NCBI RefSeq assembly: GCF_954871325.1
Contig: NC_088775.1
Span: 45,361,561 to 45,425,560, forward strand
Direction: 5' to 3'
Source: Gordionus sp. m RMFG-2023
Lineage: Eukaryota > Nematomorpha > Gordioida > Chordodea > Parachordodidae
DNA: 64,000 bases
The notes under the pieces are model-generated. The model saw only the letters and a list, made by a program, of their open reading frames with translations, did not search any database and had not been told where the DNA came from. The translations under genes and the position numbers were made by a program. Positions 11,863 through 24,903 of the stretch are shown piece after piece (position 1 is the stretch's first letter; the number at the start of each line of letters is the position of its first letter).

Positions 11863-14140
11863 AATTTTAAATAAAATAACACATTTCGACATAACTTTTA
11901 TAGATATACGTTTCAATTTATTAAACATTTATAGAAATCAATTTACAAATAAAAAGCGATTATTTAAAATATAAATATTATATAAGAATGCCCCTTACTC
12001 TCAACTTTTCCCTTTTAAAAATATAACTTATCAATCCCAAACAATCCTTTCCTAATAATTAAATAAATACCAACATTGACATTACCAACTAGGACAACCA
12101 CATTGTTTAATTTCATGTTATACCATATTTTATTTATGTTCACATCAAAATAATTTATAAATGTTTCATATTCATAAAAATTGTTCAAATCCCAAGATTC
12201 TTTGTTCTTTCCCAGCTGGCATCTTCTGATCTCCCATTCATCCTTCTTTCCCCAAGGAAAATTCATTGTTCATGTCATAAAATGACTGAAATTTAGTATA
12301 TTATAATTTTTTTTTCTAACTGCTACAACAAATATTATATTGTTTTAATTATAAATATTAGTAGGAAGCCCGTCAAAAATGACGGGGAATGGGATTTTTA
12401 TTCATTTTTTTACGATAGATGTCATGCCAGGTCCAAGCTCACAATATTAGGAAGCATATAATTATAATAAAGTTTATCAAACCCAGCTCAACCCTTAATA
12501 ATTTGTAAAAGATATTCCCATGTCAGGTGCAAGCTAATATTAATTTTGAGGTTCCAAGCCCAGTCGTATCCAATATATTTTAAAAATTTTTTCCCACCTC
12601 GGAGATAGTTAAATTTTTAATTGATTTATCATCACATGAAGGGGAAATATCTGATTTACCAATTAGTTTAAGATGTAAAATAAAGGTGAATTCTGTATTA
12701 AGGGAAACTGGGAAGACTTGGGCAAACCACTTATTAGAGAATCATGACAAATAAAATAAAAATAACCGACTCTTATATTTTTGGTAATATGATCAATTAA
12801 AATTATATATAAAAAATAAATTGTTGTTTATTATATAGGGTTATTGTAGCTTTTCGGATAAATTTAATGTATGTCTTGCATTTCCCAAATTATTTGTCTA
12901 TAATTTTATGTTAAGAAAAAATGCTATCTATTTAAATTACAAAAATGCCATTAAACACTAATGAAACTTATATGCAAATTATATATATATATTTTTTAAG
13001 AAAATATTTTTTATTGACATAAATTTAGGCTAATTTTTTTAAATAATAATGAGGAATAATTATTATGTTGTGTATTTGATAAAATTAAGAGCAAATCCTT
13101 GTTGACATTTTTATTTTTGATGGAAAAAGCGACAAAATAAATCTGGAAGGTAGTCTGGAGTGGAAATAATTAATGTACAATTTCATATCATTTAGAAGAA
13201 GAACGCAAAATCATATTTCTGTCAATGTCAGCATTGTTAGCCCCCTCTAAAATAGAATCATGAACGACAATGTTAACTCAAACATAAAAAGGTAGTAAGA
13301 ATTGTTATAAAGGCCACGACAGAACTACTGCTTATTTTTCCATTAATAAAGTTGATGAAAATTGCCGTACTGCACATTCAAGTTTGAACATTCCTCTAAA
13401 AAATTGTGAAAGTTTCTCAGAGAATCGGATAAAGAAATATTTATAATAACTCCTAGTGAAGTGAAAGATAATACGGAATTGTATGCTTATATTTGTTAGA
13501 AAATAGGCAGAGGTGGCATAGGGATTGTGGTAGTGGTGATAGAAATATCATTTGGAGGCAACTGGGTGAAAATAAAATAAACATATAAATATAAAACATA
13601 AGATAAAAAAAAACAACACAGCGTGCAGTTCGCAACAATTTAGTGCTGTGTAAAAAAACGATACTTATAATTACAAATAGATTATTCGGCGTAACCAATT
13701 AATTACCACCTATCTACACAAAAACCATAATAAAAGTAAAATTCTGAGGTTAAAGGTAAAATATATTTTAAATTTTATTTTGAAATGTACTTTTTATAGT
13801 ATTAATTATGACCACAATCACTCTTATATGTTTATTATCTTTAATTAAAGTAAAAATATTTTTAATAAAGGTTTTAATTAATTTTTTATAAATTTGTATG
13901 TTCAATAAACATAAGAGTCGTAATTATAAAAATTATTATATATGAATGGAAATATAAAAATTACATAAATACCAGTTAGAAATAACCATATAAAAATAAC
14001 CATATAAAAATTGAAAAATAAAAGAAATAAAGATTTTTTTTATCAACCATGTTTAATCTCAAACAAAACATCAAGACATTTAAAAACGTGGAATGCAGTA
14101 ATAATTATTTCTATTTAATTTATACTTATTGGATTAATCT
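11863..14140. other. Intergenic, no gene recognised
   Basis: A+T-rich sequence with a short palindrome CCGTCAAAAATGACGG near 12370 and a minus-strand 83-codon frame at 12015-12266 with no recognisable domain. Around 13260-13440 the plus strand contains NCYKGHDRTTAYFSINKVDE, which only faintly resembles a Helitron replicase region. Nothing here is supported as a gene. Confidence 0.4.
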
Positions 14141-14149
14141 AAATATGGA

Positions 14150-15080
14150 AGAGAAATAAATTAAAGAAATATTATTGAAAAAATTGATGAAAGGACAAAA
14201 TTATTGATGATATATTTAAATTTAATGGTGAAATAAAAGGAAATATCATTAGCAATATTAAAAAAGTGATTAATATCGTTAAAGATACTGAAAAAGGAAA
14301 AAATGAAATGGAAGAAAGTAAATTTGAAAAATTAATAAAATAGATTAAATTAAAAGAAAAATAGAAGAAGGAAAAGATAGAGAGGTCAAAATAAGTAAAA
14401 TGGAATAGAAAAATTATAATTGGAAGAAAGGGGAATTAAAGATGTGATAATAGATGAATTGAAAAAAATAAAATTGGAAATAGTAAGAAATGAAAAAGAA
14501 AAAGAAGTAATGAAAAGAAAGGAAATTAAGAAATAAGAAAGAGAATAAGGGAAGTTGAACATGAAAAAAGGGAAGAAGAAGAAATGGAAAATAAAAAGAG
14601 GGAAAAAATTTGAAGCAAATAAAATGGAATAGGAAATTTTTAGATTGGAAGTAGAAAAAATGAGAATGAAAATAAAAGAAATGGAGGAGCAAATAAAAAA
14701 ATGGGAAAAATGAAGTTGAGCTTAATTTTGAAAATATTAGGGGGCAAAATGTATATCAAAGAGAAAATAGTATAAATCGACAGATAATGATGGGGCCAAA
14801 TCAGCCGTGTTTTATTTACGGAAAATATGGCCATATAAGCAGAGATTTAATGAAAGAAAATGTAGAGAGCTCTACCAATTCTCTGTGTAAGATATGGAAA
14901 TACTAGTTATAATGCCGAGAAATGTTATGTGTCAGCCTTCAATATAGAAGAAAATGTATGAAAAGTAATGTCGTGTTCAAATTGTATGATGGAAATAAAG
15001 AAATTACAATGTTATGGATACAGGAAAGATAACTGGTAAAGAAATCTAGGCTGGAAAATAGTTATTAAGAGGTGATGAAG
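14150..15080 (+). mobile_element. LTR-retrotransposon gag-like fossil
   Basis: The plus strand carries a long lysine/glutamate-rich, coiled-coil-like region followed by a zinc-knuckle-like motif (CFIYGKYGHISRD), the layout of a retrotransposon gag protein. It is heavily decayed, with many breaks, and no polymerase region or LTRs were found. It appears old. Family assignment is tentative. Confidence 0.35.
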
Positions 15081-15689
15081 TTTATAAAGAATCAAAGAAA
15101 AAAATTATCTAAGTTTATTCGGTTAAAATTAGTATAGTTGCTTAAAATTTACGAGTGAATATATGTAGGATAACAAAATGCATTAACAAAAAGCAATGTA
15201 ATATGTGGGTTGTTTAAAAGAAATAGTTGAAATTTAGTTTACATGTTAAATTTAATGATTAAAAATAATGGAAGGTTATAGGAAGAGATGAAAGGGGAAA
15301 TATATTTTTAGGGATCGAGGTTAGTGTTTTATTTTTTAAAAATCAGTAAATAGGGTAATCATTGATTGGGTTTAGTATTAAATTTTGTTTTTGTGTTAAA
15401 ACAGTGATTAATGTTCACTTGATGCAATTTTTTTTATTAAAATAAATTGAAAAAAGGTTAAAATAAAGGAATTTTTAAAAGGAGTAAAGAAAAATTATAG
15501 ATTATAATCTTTTTATCAACATTTGCATTTACATCCATATTATAAGAAACATTAAACTTAATAATATACTCCAAAATTATGAATAAAACAAAAACATAAA
15601 AATTAGAAACATAAAATTTACATAATAAAAATCATAGTTAAGATAAGTGCATATCAAATTAGCATAATCCTCATCACAAGAGATAAACA

Positions 15690-16040
15690 CTTATTTAATC
15701 ATATTGCGCAAAAAATTTGGGTTTTTACCCAAAATAAAAGTCCATTCTCAGTTTAGTCTATTCTATTTTTTAGATTTTTGGAATATTAAAAGCATTTATT
15801 TTTTGTACGAATTTTGTAGAAACAAACTTATCTAATTATAAATGTAAAAAATCCAGCGTTTCCATCATTACTTTATAAATTACTCCAAATAGAAGTCCAT
15901 TCTCAGTTTAATCATTTTTTAAAAATAAAATCATATAATATTTTTTTACATATTATTCTAGATACTTACTTGTTTACTCATATTGCGCAAAGAAGGTTTT
16001 CATCATTTGTCTAAAAATTATACTCAAAATAAAAATCCAT
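15690..16040. repeat. Short direct repeats leading into the satellite
   Basis: The block AAGTCCATTCTCAGTTTA occurs near 15740, 15893 and, slightly altered, near 16033. CATATTGCGCAAA also occurs twice (15700 and 15980). The spacing of about 150 bp suggests diverged units at the edge of the following satellite. Confidence 0.5.
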
Positions 16041-18545
16041 TCTCAGTATATGGATAGGAAATTTAATTCAGAGTTTAATGATATAAAAATACTTAAAATT
16101 ACGTTTAAAATGTTAGCCTTTTCGTTCTATATGTTTTCGCGACTAAAAAAATAATTTTAGAACCGGAAACGTAAAAAAATACATCTAAACATTTTTGGAT
16201 AGGAAATTAATTCTGAGTTCAATGATAAAATTATACTTAAAATTACGTTTAAAATGCTAGCCTTTTCTTTCTGAATGTTTACACGACAAAAAAATAATTT
16301 TCGAACCGGAAACATAAAAAAATACATCTAAACATTTTTGGATAGTAAATTTAATTCTTAGTTCAATGATATAAAAATACTTAAAATTACGAAATGATAG
16401 ACATTTCCTATGAATGTTTATAGCGACAAAAAATAATTTTCGAACCGGAAACCTAAAAAAATACATCTAAGCATTTTTGGATAGGAAATTAATTCTGAGT
16501 TCAATGATAAAATTATACTTAAAATTACGTTTAAAATGCTAGCCTTTTCTTTCTGAATGTTTACACGACAAAAAAATAATTTTCGAACCAGAAACATAAA
16601 AATATACATCTAAACATTTTTGGGTAAATTAATTCTGAGTTCAATGATAAAATTATACTTAAAATTACGTTTAAAATGCTAGCCTTTTCTTTCTGAATGT
16701 TTACACGACAAAAAAATAATTTTCGAACCAGAAACATAAAAAAATACATCTAAACATTTTTGGATAGTAAATTTAATTCTTAGTTCAATGATATAAAAAT
16801 ACTTAAAATTACGTTTAAAATGATAGACATTTCCTATAAATGTTTTTGGCGACAAAAAATAATTTTCGAACCGGAAACCTAAAAAAATACATCTAAGCAT
16901 TTTTGGATAGGAAATTAATTCTGAGTTTAATGATAAAATTATACTTAAAATTACGTTTAAATTGCTAGCCTTTTCTTTCTGAATGTTTACACGACAAAAA
17001 AATAATTTTCGAACCGGAAACATAAAAAAATACATCTAAACATTTTTGGATAGTAAATTTAATTCTTAGTTCAATGATATAAAAATACTTAAAATTACGT
17101 TTAAAATAATAGACTTTTCCCTATGAATGTTTATCGCGACAAAAAATATTTTCGAACCGGAAACCTAAAAAAATACATCTAAGCATTTTTGGATAGGAAA
17201 TTAATTCTTGAGTTCAATGATAAAATTATACTTAAAATTACATTTAAAATGATAGACTTTTCCCTATGAATGTTTATCGCGACAAAAAATAATTTTCGAA
17301 CCTGAAACCTAAAAAAATACATCTAAGCATTTTTGGATAGGAAATTAATTCTTAGTTCAATGATAAAATTATACTTAAAATTACGTTTAAAATGCAAGCC
17401 TTTTCTTTCTGAATGTTTACACGACAAAAAAATAATTTTTGAACCGGAAACATAAAAAAATACATCTAAACATTTTTGGATAGTAAATTTAATTCTTAGT
17501 TCAATGATATAAAAATACTTAAATTTACGTTTAAAATGATAGACATTTCCTATAAATGTTTTTGGCGACAAAAAATAATTTTCGAACCGGAAACCTAAAA
17601 AAATACAACTAAGCATTTTTGGATAGGAAATTAATTCTGAGTTCAATGATAAAATTATAATTAAAATTACGTTTAAAATGCTAGCCTTTTCCTTCTGAAT
17701 GTTTTAGCGACAAAAAAATATTTTTTATACAAGAAACGTAAAAAATACATCTAAGAATTTTTGGATAGAGAATTTAATTCTGAGTTTAATAATATAAAAT
17801 AAGTAAGATTACGTTTAAAATTCTAGCCTTTTCCTTCTGAATGTTTTCGCGACAAAAAAAAAAATTTTTGAACCGGAAACGTAAAAAAATACATCTAAGC
17901 ATTTCTGGACAGAGGATTCAATTCTGAGTTCAATCATATAAAAATACTTAAATTACGTACAAAATATTATCATTTTCCCTTTGAATATTTTGGCGACAAA
18001 AAAAAATAAATTTCGAACCGGAAACGTAAAAAAATACATCTAAGCATTTTTGGATAGGAAATTTAATTCTGAGCTCAATGATTAAAAATACTTAACGTTT
18101 AAAATAATAGACTTTTCCCTATGAATGTTTATCGCGACAAAAAATATTTTCGAACCGGAAACCTAAAAAAATACATCTAAGCATTTTTGGATGGAAAATT
18201 TAATTCTGAGTTCAATGATGTAAAAATACTTAAAATTACGTTTAAAATATTAGCCTTTTCCTTCTGAATTTTTAGGCGACAAAAAAAAATTTTTTTTAAA
18301 CCGTAAACGTAAAAAAATGCATCTAAGCCTCTTTGGATAGAAAATTTAATTCTGAGTTCAATTTAAAAATACTTAAAATTACGTTTAAAATGCTAGCCTT
18401 TTCCTTCTGAAATTTTAGGCGACAAAAAAAAAATTTTTTATACCGGAAACGTAAAAAAATACATCTAAGCATTTATGGATAGAAAATTTAATTTTGAGTT
18501 CAGTGATATAAAAATATTTGAAATTACGTTTAAAATGTTAACAAA
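16040..18545. repeat. Satellite, about 143-bp monomer, about 17 copies
   Basis: The landmark AATACATCTAA recurs every 140-146 bp from about 16170 to 18460. Each monomer has the blocks AATTCTGAGTTCAATGATA, AAAATTACGTTTAAAAT, a variable segment, CGACAAAAAATA and CGAACCGGAAACGTAAAAAA. The variable segment comes in at least three forms: TAGCCTTTTCTTTCTGAATG, GATAGACATTTCCTAT and ATAGACTTTTCCCTATG. The forms alternate rather than cluster, which suggests that multi-monomer blocks were duplicated. The right part is more diverged. The several minus-strand open frames in this array are by-products of the repeat. Confidence 0.93.
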
Positions 18546-21500
18546 AAAAAATATTTTTCAATATAAATTTACCATTTAATTTATATTTGTTAATTACTTC
18601 GTAATCCATAAAAATTCAAAAATTCCATATTTTGAAAATTATATTTATATAAAATCATAACGAAATATAATTTAATAAAAAATTATTTAATTTAAAACCG
18701 CAAATTTTAAAACAGAATTAATAAAAAAATTGAAAAGATCTTAAAATTTCTTATTTTTTAATATATTATAATTAATATTATTATAATATTTGGTTGGGGT
18801 TCGGTTTTCTTATGCAATGGAGGCTACAATAGCACAATATAGAATACCATGATTAAATACCATACTAGAAGTTTATATTACAACTATATATCTCTTTCTT
18901 CTAGGTTATTCAACTAATATGGTAATTGGGTGTGCCTTACGTATTGTCTATGTTATTTTTTTTAATGGGAAGTACAAATTGATGTCTTATTAAACCTTAG
19001 AAATATGCATGATCTCGATTATAACAAATTCTCTATGCTGTCTAGTTTATGGAATGTCAAACGCTCTACCTATATCAGAAGATCATGTCAATTATGTACT
19101 TCCAGCGTATACGATTTATAATTATAACATGAATTATCTTATCCTATATACATTTAAATCATGGTTCAATACATAGAGAGTAACATAGAACAGAGGTTTT
19201 TGATACTTATGAGCCTCTAATTATGGATTTGTTTCAGAACTGTAATGATCTTATCGTATACCTTTGTAAGCAAGTAGTAATTATTTAGTATTAGGTAGAT
19301 TAATTTATCATATTTACACATATACCTTCTAAATGGAATGGTTACATTTTGATCTAAATTATACTTATTGAGTATATCAGTTATCAAAGTTAAGTGAGGG
19401 GTCACACAATTAGATATATTGAATATTTTATTTTTGTAAATATAAGTAATGACCCTACATCTGTAAAATCTATGTAAGGAAGTAGTAATTATTAAGTATA
19501 AGGTAGATTAATTTATCATATTTGCACTTATTCTTTCTAAACTGGAATGGTTACATTTAAGCCGTTAGCTTGCTTCCAATTTATAAAAACATAAAGCATT
19601 GTAATTATAAAACTTACTGGCTAATAAAACTATATTAGACATTCTAAATTTGAATATAAGTCTAACTCAATTTACACATAATAATAATAAAAGTTCCATT
19701 AATAAACTTCTTAAAATGAAAACCAACTACCTTATATATTGATAGTCTTCTTATATAATTATTCCATCCTTTTCGAAGATTCGTTATTTCCTTCCTCCTC
19801 TTTACCATTTCAAGTTCAATTTCAAAAACCTAACATTATATACTCATTGGATGATTATTCGATTTATTTTGCTTAACGCAAGTCTTATACCTTATTTTAA
19901 ATATTATCCGAACATTATGTTATTATATTTCATTCTAGCCGAGTGAAAATTATTTATTCATACTTATTTTAGGTTTCTCTCAATACTAATTTAAAATAAA
20001 ATGAAGATAGCCAATATTACCCTTCTAAATCGAATTTTATTTAATCGGGCATGGGCTTTTTACCCCTCCTTTTAATTTCCAATGGGCGTTTAAGTAAGGG
20101 GCTTTGCCTCTTGCGGACATAGGTAACTGCGGCCTCCCCAAAAAACGTGGATAGTCCTCTTAATTATTTAACTATTACCCATCTTTTATCCCAGTTAATG
20201 GGTTTTTTTCATGAGAGAATCAAGCGTTGTTCTGTTGTATATTTATCTCTGATATATATATGACATTTTAGGGCTAGTTATTATAATATTTTTCTCGTAA
20301 AGAAAGCAATAAATCAATCAAATTTCTCATTAATCATTTTCTTTGTTATATTTTATTTTCAATATTATTTTTTTAGCCTTTCATATCATGCAGCCTTTCG
20401 ACTTATAGACCATCCTTATTAATGTAATTTCAAATATTATCGAAAAATGCCTAGATTTATTTTTATACGTTTTTAAAGTAATAGGAAAAATAGGGTTACT
20501 GGTAAAAAGATATTGTTTATGGTTACTAAATGTGTTTTAATTTAAAATTATACAAATTTATCTTCCTTAAATTAGCTCCGATCTTTAGGTTAAGTAAAAT
20601 GGAATACGTACAAGGGAATTAGCCAATGTTAAGTAAAAGGATCATATGAATCTGTGGGATTTTTAATTTGAGGTGTAAAATTAAAAATTGTCTAAAAGGT
20701 TTTTAAATAGATAAGATAATATTTTAATTAAAAAGGTAATAAAATGTTCTGTGTAGTATATTAATTTCCTGGTAAAACTTCTAGAAAAAATGAATAAAAA
20801 TTATACAAATTCGATTGATAATTAAGTTAGATTATGAGAACATTTTTTACAAGAGTAATGATTTTTAACACATGGTTTGTTAGATGAATATATAGTATTT
20901 TATTGATTAATTTTTAAAGTTGAACCCCTTTTCATAAATTACAGATTTGAAAACATTACTGGATATAAAAATTAGACCGGAATATATCAAAATATGTTAT
21001 AAAAAATAATTTATATAAGTCGCCTAGAAATTATTTCTAGATTTTCAAAATTTGTTAATATTTTTGCAAATTTACCGCTTTATTGCAAACGAAAATTAAG
21101 AATCAATTAAGGTTAAATGGGCGCTCTACTAGAGGCTGTAGCTATCAAGGCTATCATAGCCTGCTTAATTAGTTATGAATTTAATTATTTGTTTAGAAAT
21201 ATAATTAAATCTTTCATAAAATAATTTATAAAACCGTAAGACAATGCCATATTTTTTAAGAAAATATAGGTCCGCGTTTGGTCAGGTCAAATAAAAATAT
21301 TTCAACTCTAAACAATCGTAAAATATAACAAAACAAATTTATTAGTTATAAACTAAAAAATATAGAATATTTTGTATAAATACAATCAAATATAAAACAA
21401 AATTGGAAAGATATTTTATAAAATACAAAAATCAATAGAAATTTATAAATTAAAGTTGCAACATTTAATGAATTTCTGTTGAATTAAATATACTAAATAA

Positions 21501-21555
21501 AGGTAAATTCTTTACTCTAGCCATAAGATAAATATGACTGAAAACATTTCATTTT
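18546..21555. other. Intergenic region downstream of Duox
   Basis: Two related segments (19248-19345 and 19480-19560) share GTAGTAATTATT, GGTAGATTAATTTATCATAT and GGAATGGTTACATTT, a local direct duplication. On the plus strand near 19000-19125 a frame of about 40 codons reads LDYNKFSMLSSLWNVKRSTY followed by IRRSCQLCTSSVYDL. It looks protein-like, but I cannot place it in a family. No other gene or RNA was seen. Confidence 0.4.
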
Positions 21556-24500
21556 TATCCGAAATTTTCGAAGTGTGAAACTAATAACGGGGATTGCCGA
21601 GTTTTATTGACTTTGTCACATGCCCTCTCAATAGCACTCGTCAAAGTGATGGGTCCACAGCTAAAGACGCCAATTTTTTTACACTGAATAATTTATAAAA
21701 TTTTAATACATTTTTATTTTAACTTTTAAAAGAGGATATTAATTATTATATATGTATATACTAAAATATTATTACAGACAATGTTGATTGCTGACAATAC
21801 TTTACTTTTATAAATTATCTGAAATTTATAGTGTAGATATTATTACAGTTACCGCGAATTCAAATTGAAAAATATTTAGAGTTGAAAATAATCATACATT
21901 TAAGCGCTTTATAAATTTGAAAAATCAGATTTTGCCGGTGTAACGTGATATTTTTAACTTAAATTTAAATTAACTCCCTTTAGTAATACTGACATTTATG
22001 ATTGTCGTTATAATATATTTTAATAATATCATTATAAAATTTAGTAATACTGACATTTATGACTGACATATAATGTTAAAAGTTCTGACATTAATGACTG
22101 ACATGTAATGTTAAAAGTTTCTAATTAGTAATACTGACATGTAATGTTAAAAGTTTCTATTATTTAGTAATACTAACGTATAATGTTAAAAGTTTATATA
22201 TAGCAATATTGATATGACAGGTGATGCTTAAAGTTTATATGTTTAGCTATATTGACGCTTATGAGTGACAGATAATTAAAATTTTCTAATATTGAAATTT
22301 ATGAGACAGATAATATTATAATTTCTGATATTTTGTTATATAACATCTAAGTTTTATTTTCAACCTTTTCGGATACCAACTTTATACAAACTAGATTAAT
22401 AAAATTAAAATTTGATTCAAAATTTAATTTCGAAAATCAAAATTTAATTTCGAAAATCAAATTTAATATCAAAAATTATATTTACAAGAATTTCAGTAAA
22501 TTGCATGATCATATAACTCTCCCTATAAATTTACATTATAATTAAGATCTCTTAACACTATTTATCAAAGGGTATCTTAACTCAGAGGTATGTGATAAGG
22601 GGAGTTAATGTATCACGCTACACCGGCAATGTAATCCATTATGTCTAGGCCTGAGCTGACTGGTACAAGGGTAAGTGAATAAAGTGCCCACTGGGCCTCA
22701 ACAAAATAGATATTTTGGGGCCAAATAGAAAAAAAAGATTGCTAATACGAATTTCTGAAGAATTAAACATGCAACATTTTATAGGGTTAGCCAAATATTG
22801 TTTAATTAGTTTATATTTAAAAAATGGGTTTACACGTAGATTTTAATAAAATTCGTTGTCTAAGTTGCAATATGTTATCTCGATGACGCGCAATATCATT
22901 ACCCAAACATTATTACCTCTGCCCAAGTCGTATTCACTTATTTTATTATATATAATGAAAATAAAACTAAGGCGTTTCACTTTAAAGAAAGTAACTAAAA
23001 AAGTTAACGGTTACGTTACTGTTATTCATAACATGTAACTCTACAAAAGCTCTTTGTTAGATTAAAAAATTACTAATCATTCAATTTATTGCAAGTCAAA
23101 ATAATAAAAGGCAGTATAAACTATACACACACATTAGTTTTCATAGAAATCAATAACAACAATAAAATATTATAATTTTAAGCATTTGATAAAAGAACTA
23201 ATTTTCCACCATAAATCATCTTCTATTTGGTTTATTAATCAAGTTAGCAAAAGAAAAAAGAAGTTCCATAGAAGCGGAGGATGGTAAATTAGTATTATAA
23301 AGAAAAAAAATTTCTTTATTATTGGATATTTATGAAAGTATGTATTAATTTTGAATGATGGATCATTAGATAGAAAATTATAATAATCTCTAAATCATTT
23401 GAATTCTTAGTAGACCCCCAACTCTGGAAATAAAATAAGACTGGGCCTAGAAATTAGGAGTTCTAATGTCTAAGGATATTGCAGTTGCCATCAAAAGGTT
23501 TATTTAGTTTTTTTATAATCAGAAAATATTAAATTTATTCTTTATAACTTAATTAACTAATGATAATAAATACAACAATATACTATTTTAAGTTTATAAT
23601 ATTTATCAACATATTTAAAATGATAATCATTTTGACTATACCTATATTATTAATATTATACATTATTTTAGTTAATGTGAATAATATTTATTTATCAAGA
23701 ATGTTGATATAAATTCTAACATTAAGAACTTGTTTCTCATCGAAAATTTATAGTCTTTCATATTAAATTCATATTCTTCTATATTTTTCTTATCAACTAT
23801 AATACTTTCTTCCATATTTTCGTCTACCATGCTGTAGATTTTTATCAATTTAGGGTGTAGTAAATGAATTTTAAAGGTAATGAAAAGCAAAAGTTATGTT
23901 AAGTTACTCAAAAAAATATAACGGTTACAAAACGCTTCGTTTTATTTTCAAATTGATAGAAATATATGAGTGTGAAATATATATTAAAATATATAATATT
24001 GTAATACGAATAGTAACTTTATTTAATTGGTTGCAATGTAAATTAACCTATCGTTAGACAGGTTTATCAAAATATATAAGATAAAAACCAAGTAAGCAAA
24101 TAGAAGTATATAAATGAATTCCCCCTCTATAAAAATAAGACCTTTAGGATTTCTCCACTAGACCGGAGTCTAACAGTCCACTCGTGTTTAACCTATCCTA
24201 TAATTTAGACATTCTTGCCATAAATCTTTGAATCCTTTATTAGTTTATAAACTTTATAGTTTATTTACATAGTCTGATATCAACATTGCCTGCAATATAT
24301 AAATGGAAATATAGAATAATGCACAAAATTATTCTTAAAAATCATTGCCCGTAATTTACTTACAAAGTATGTTCATGAAAAAAAAAATGATCTAAAAAAT
24401 GGAAATAAATATAATTATGAAGCATATTATAAATTTATAATGTAGGTCTTGTCACCTGGCTTAGACGGGTATGAACCATATTAATTATATATTAGAAAAA

Positions 24501-24903
24501 AATAATGATAGATATAACTAACTTTTTTGTGTCTACCTTGTATGAAGCGCATAATTTTCTCGAATTCCGGCCTTCCAAAATGATTATGAGCTTTAACACC
24601 TGTGAGCAGACTTTTGTGGGCGATATTTTGAAAATATTTGTCACATATGTACTATTAAAGTTATTAAAAAGATATAATATTTTTACATGAAATAATCATA
24701 ATGACGAAAATATACTTAAGTTATATTTATATAAATATAAATCATACTAGCATGGTAGTTCTAAGATCATATTTATCGAAGTATTGAGTTATAAAAATGT
24801 GAATTTCAATGATATCATTTGTGTCCTTTTCTTTAATCTCTTGTAACAAATTAACTAACCATTCGTAACTTTTATGAGATGGACAAACCCACAAAAAATA
24901 AAC
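21556..24903 (-). CDS. Duox: Duox exons 22-24: NADPH-binding C terminus
   Basis: Exon 22 reads VYFLWVCPSHKSYEWLVNLL and IHIFITQYFDKYDLRTTML. Exon 23 reads YICDKYFQ and LLTGVKAHNHFGRPEFEKIM. Exon 24 reads KKIGVFSCGPITLTSAIERA and ends SHFENFG before TAA (21556-21558). The CGP motif and the HFENF tail are typical of the dehydrogenase domain; the extra glycine after the normally terminal phenylalanine is odd. These exons are separated from exon 21 by 6.3 kb of intron containing the foldback element, and exon 24 lies 2.8 kb beyond exon 23. No polyadenylation signal was assigned. Confidence 0.95.

Noticed and set aside
13260-13440. Possible Helitron replicase fragment (NCYKGHDRTTAYFSINKVDE)
   Set aside because: Only a short, loose resemblance to the YKGHDR region of Helitron proteins; no ends, helicase or second motif nearby.
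14414-14834. Phenylalanine-rich minus-strand frames
   Set aside because: They are antisense shadows of the purine-rich fossil on the plus strand.
16257-17646. Several overlapping minus-strand open frames of 60-118 codons
   Set aside because: They are periodic translations of the 143-bp satellite, not genes.
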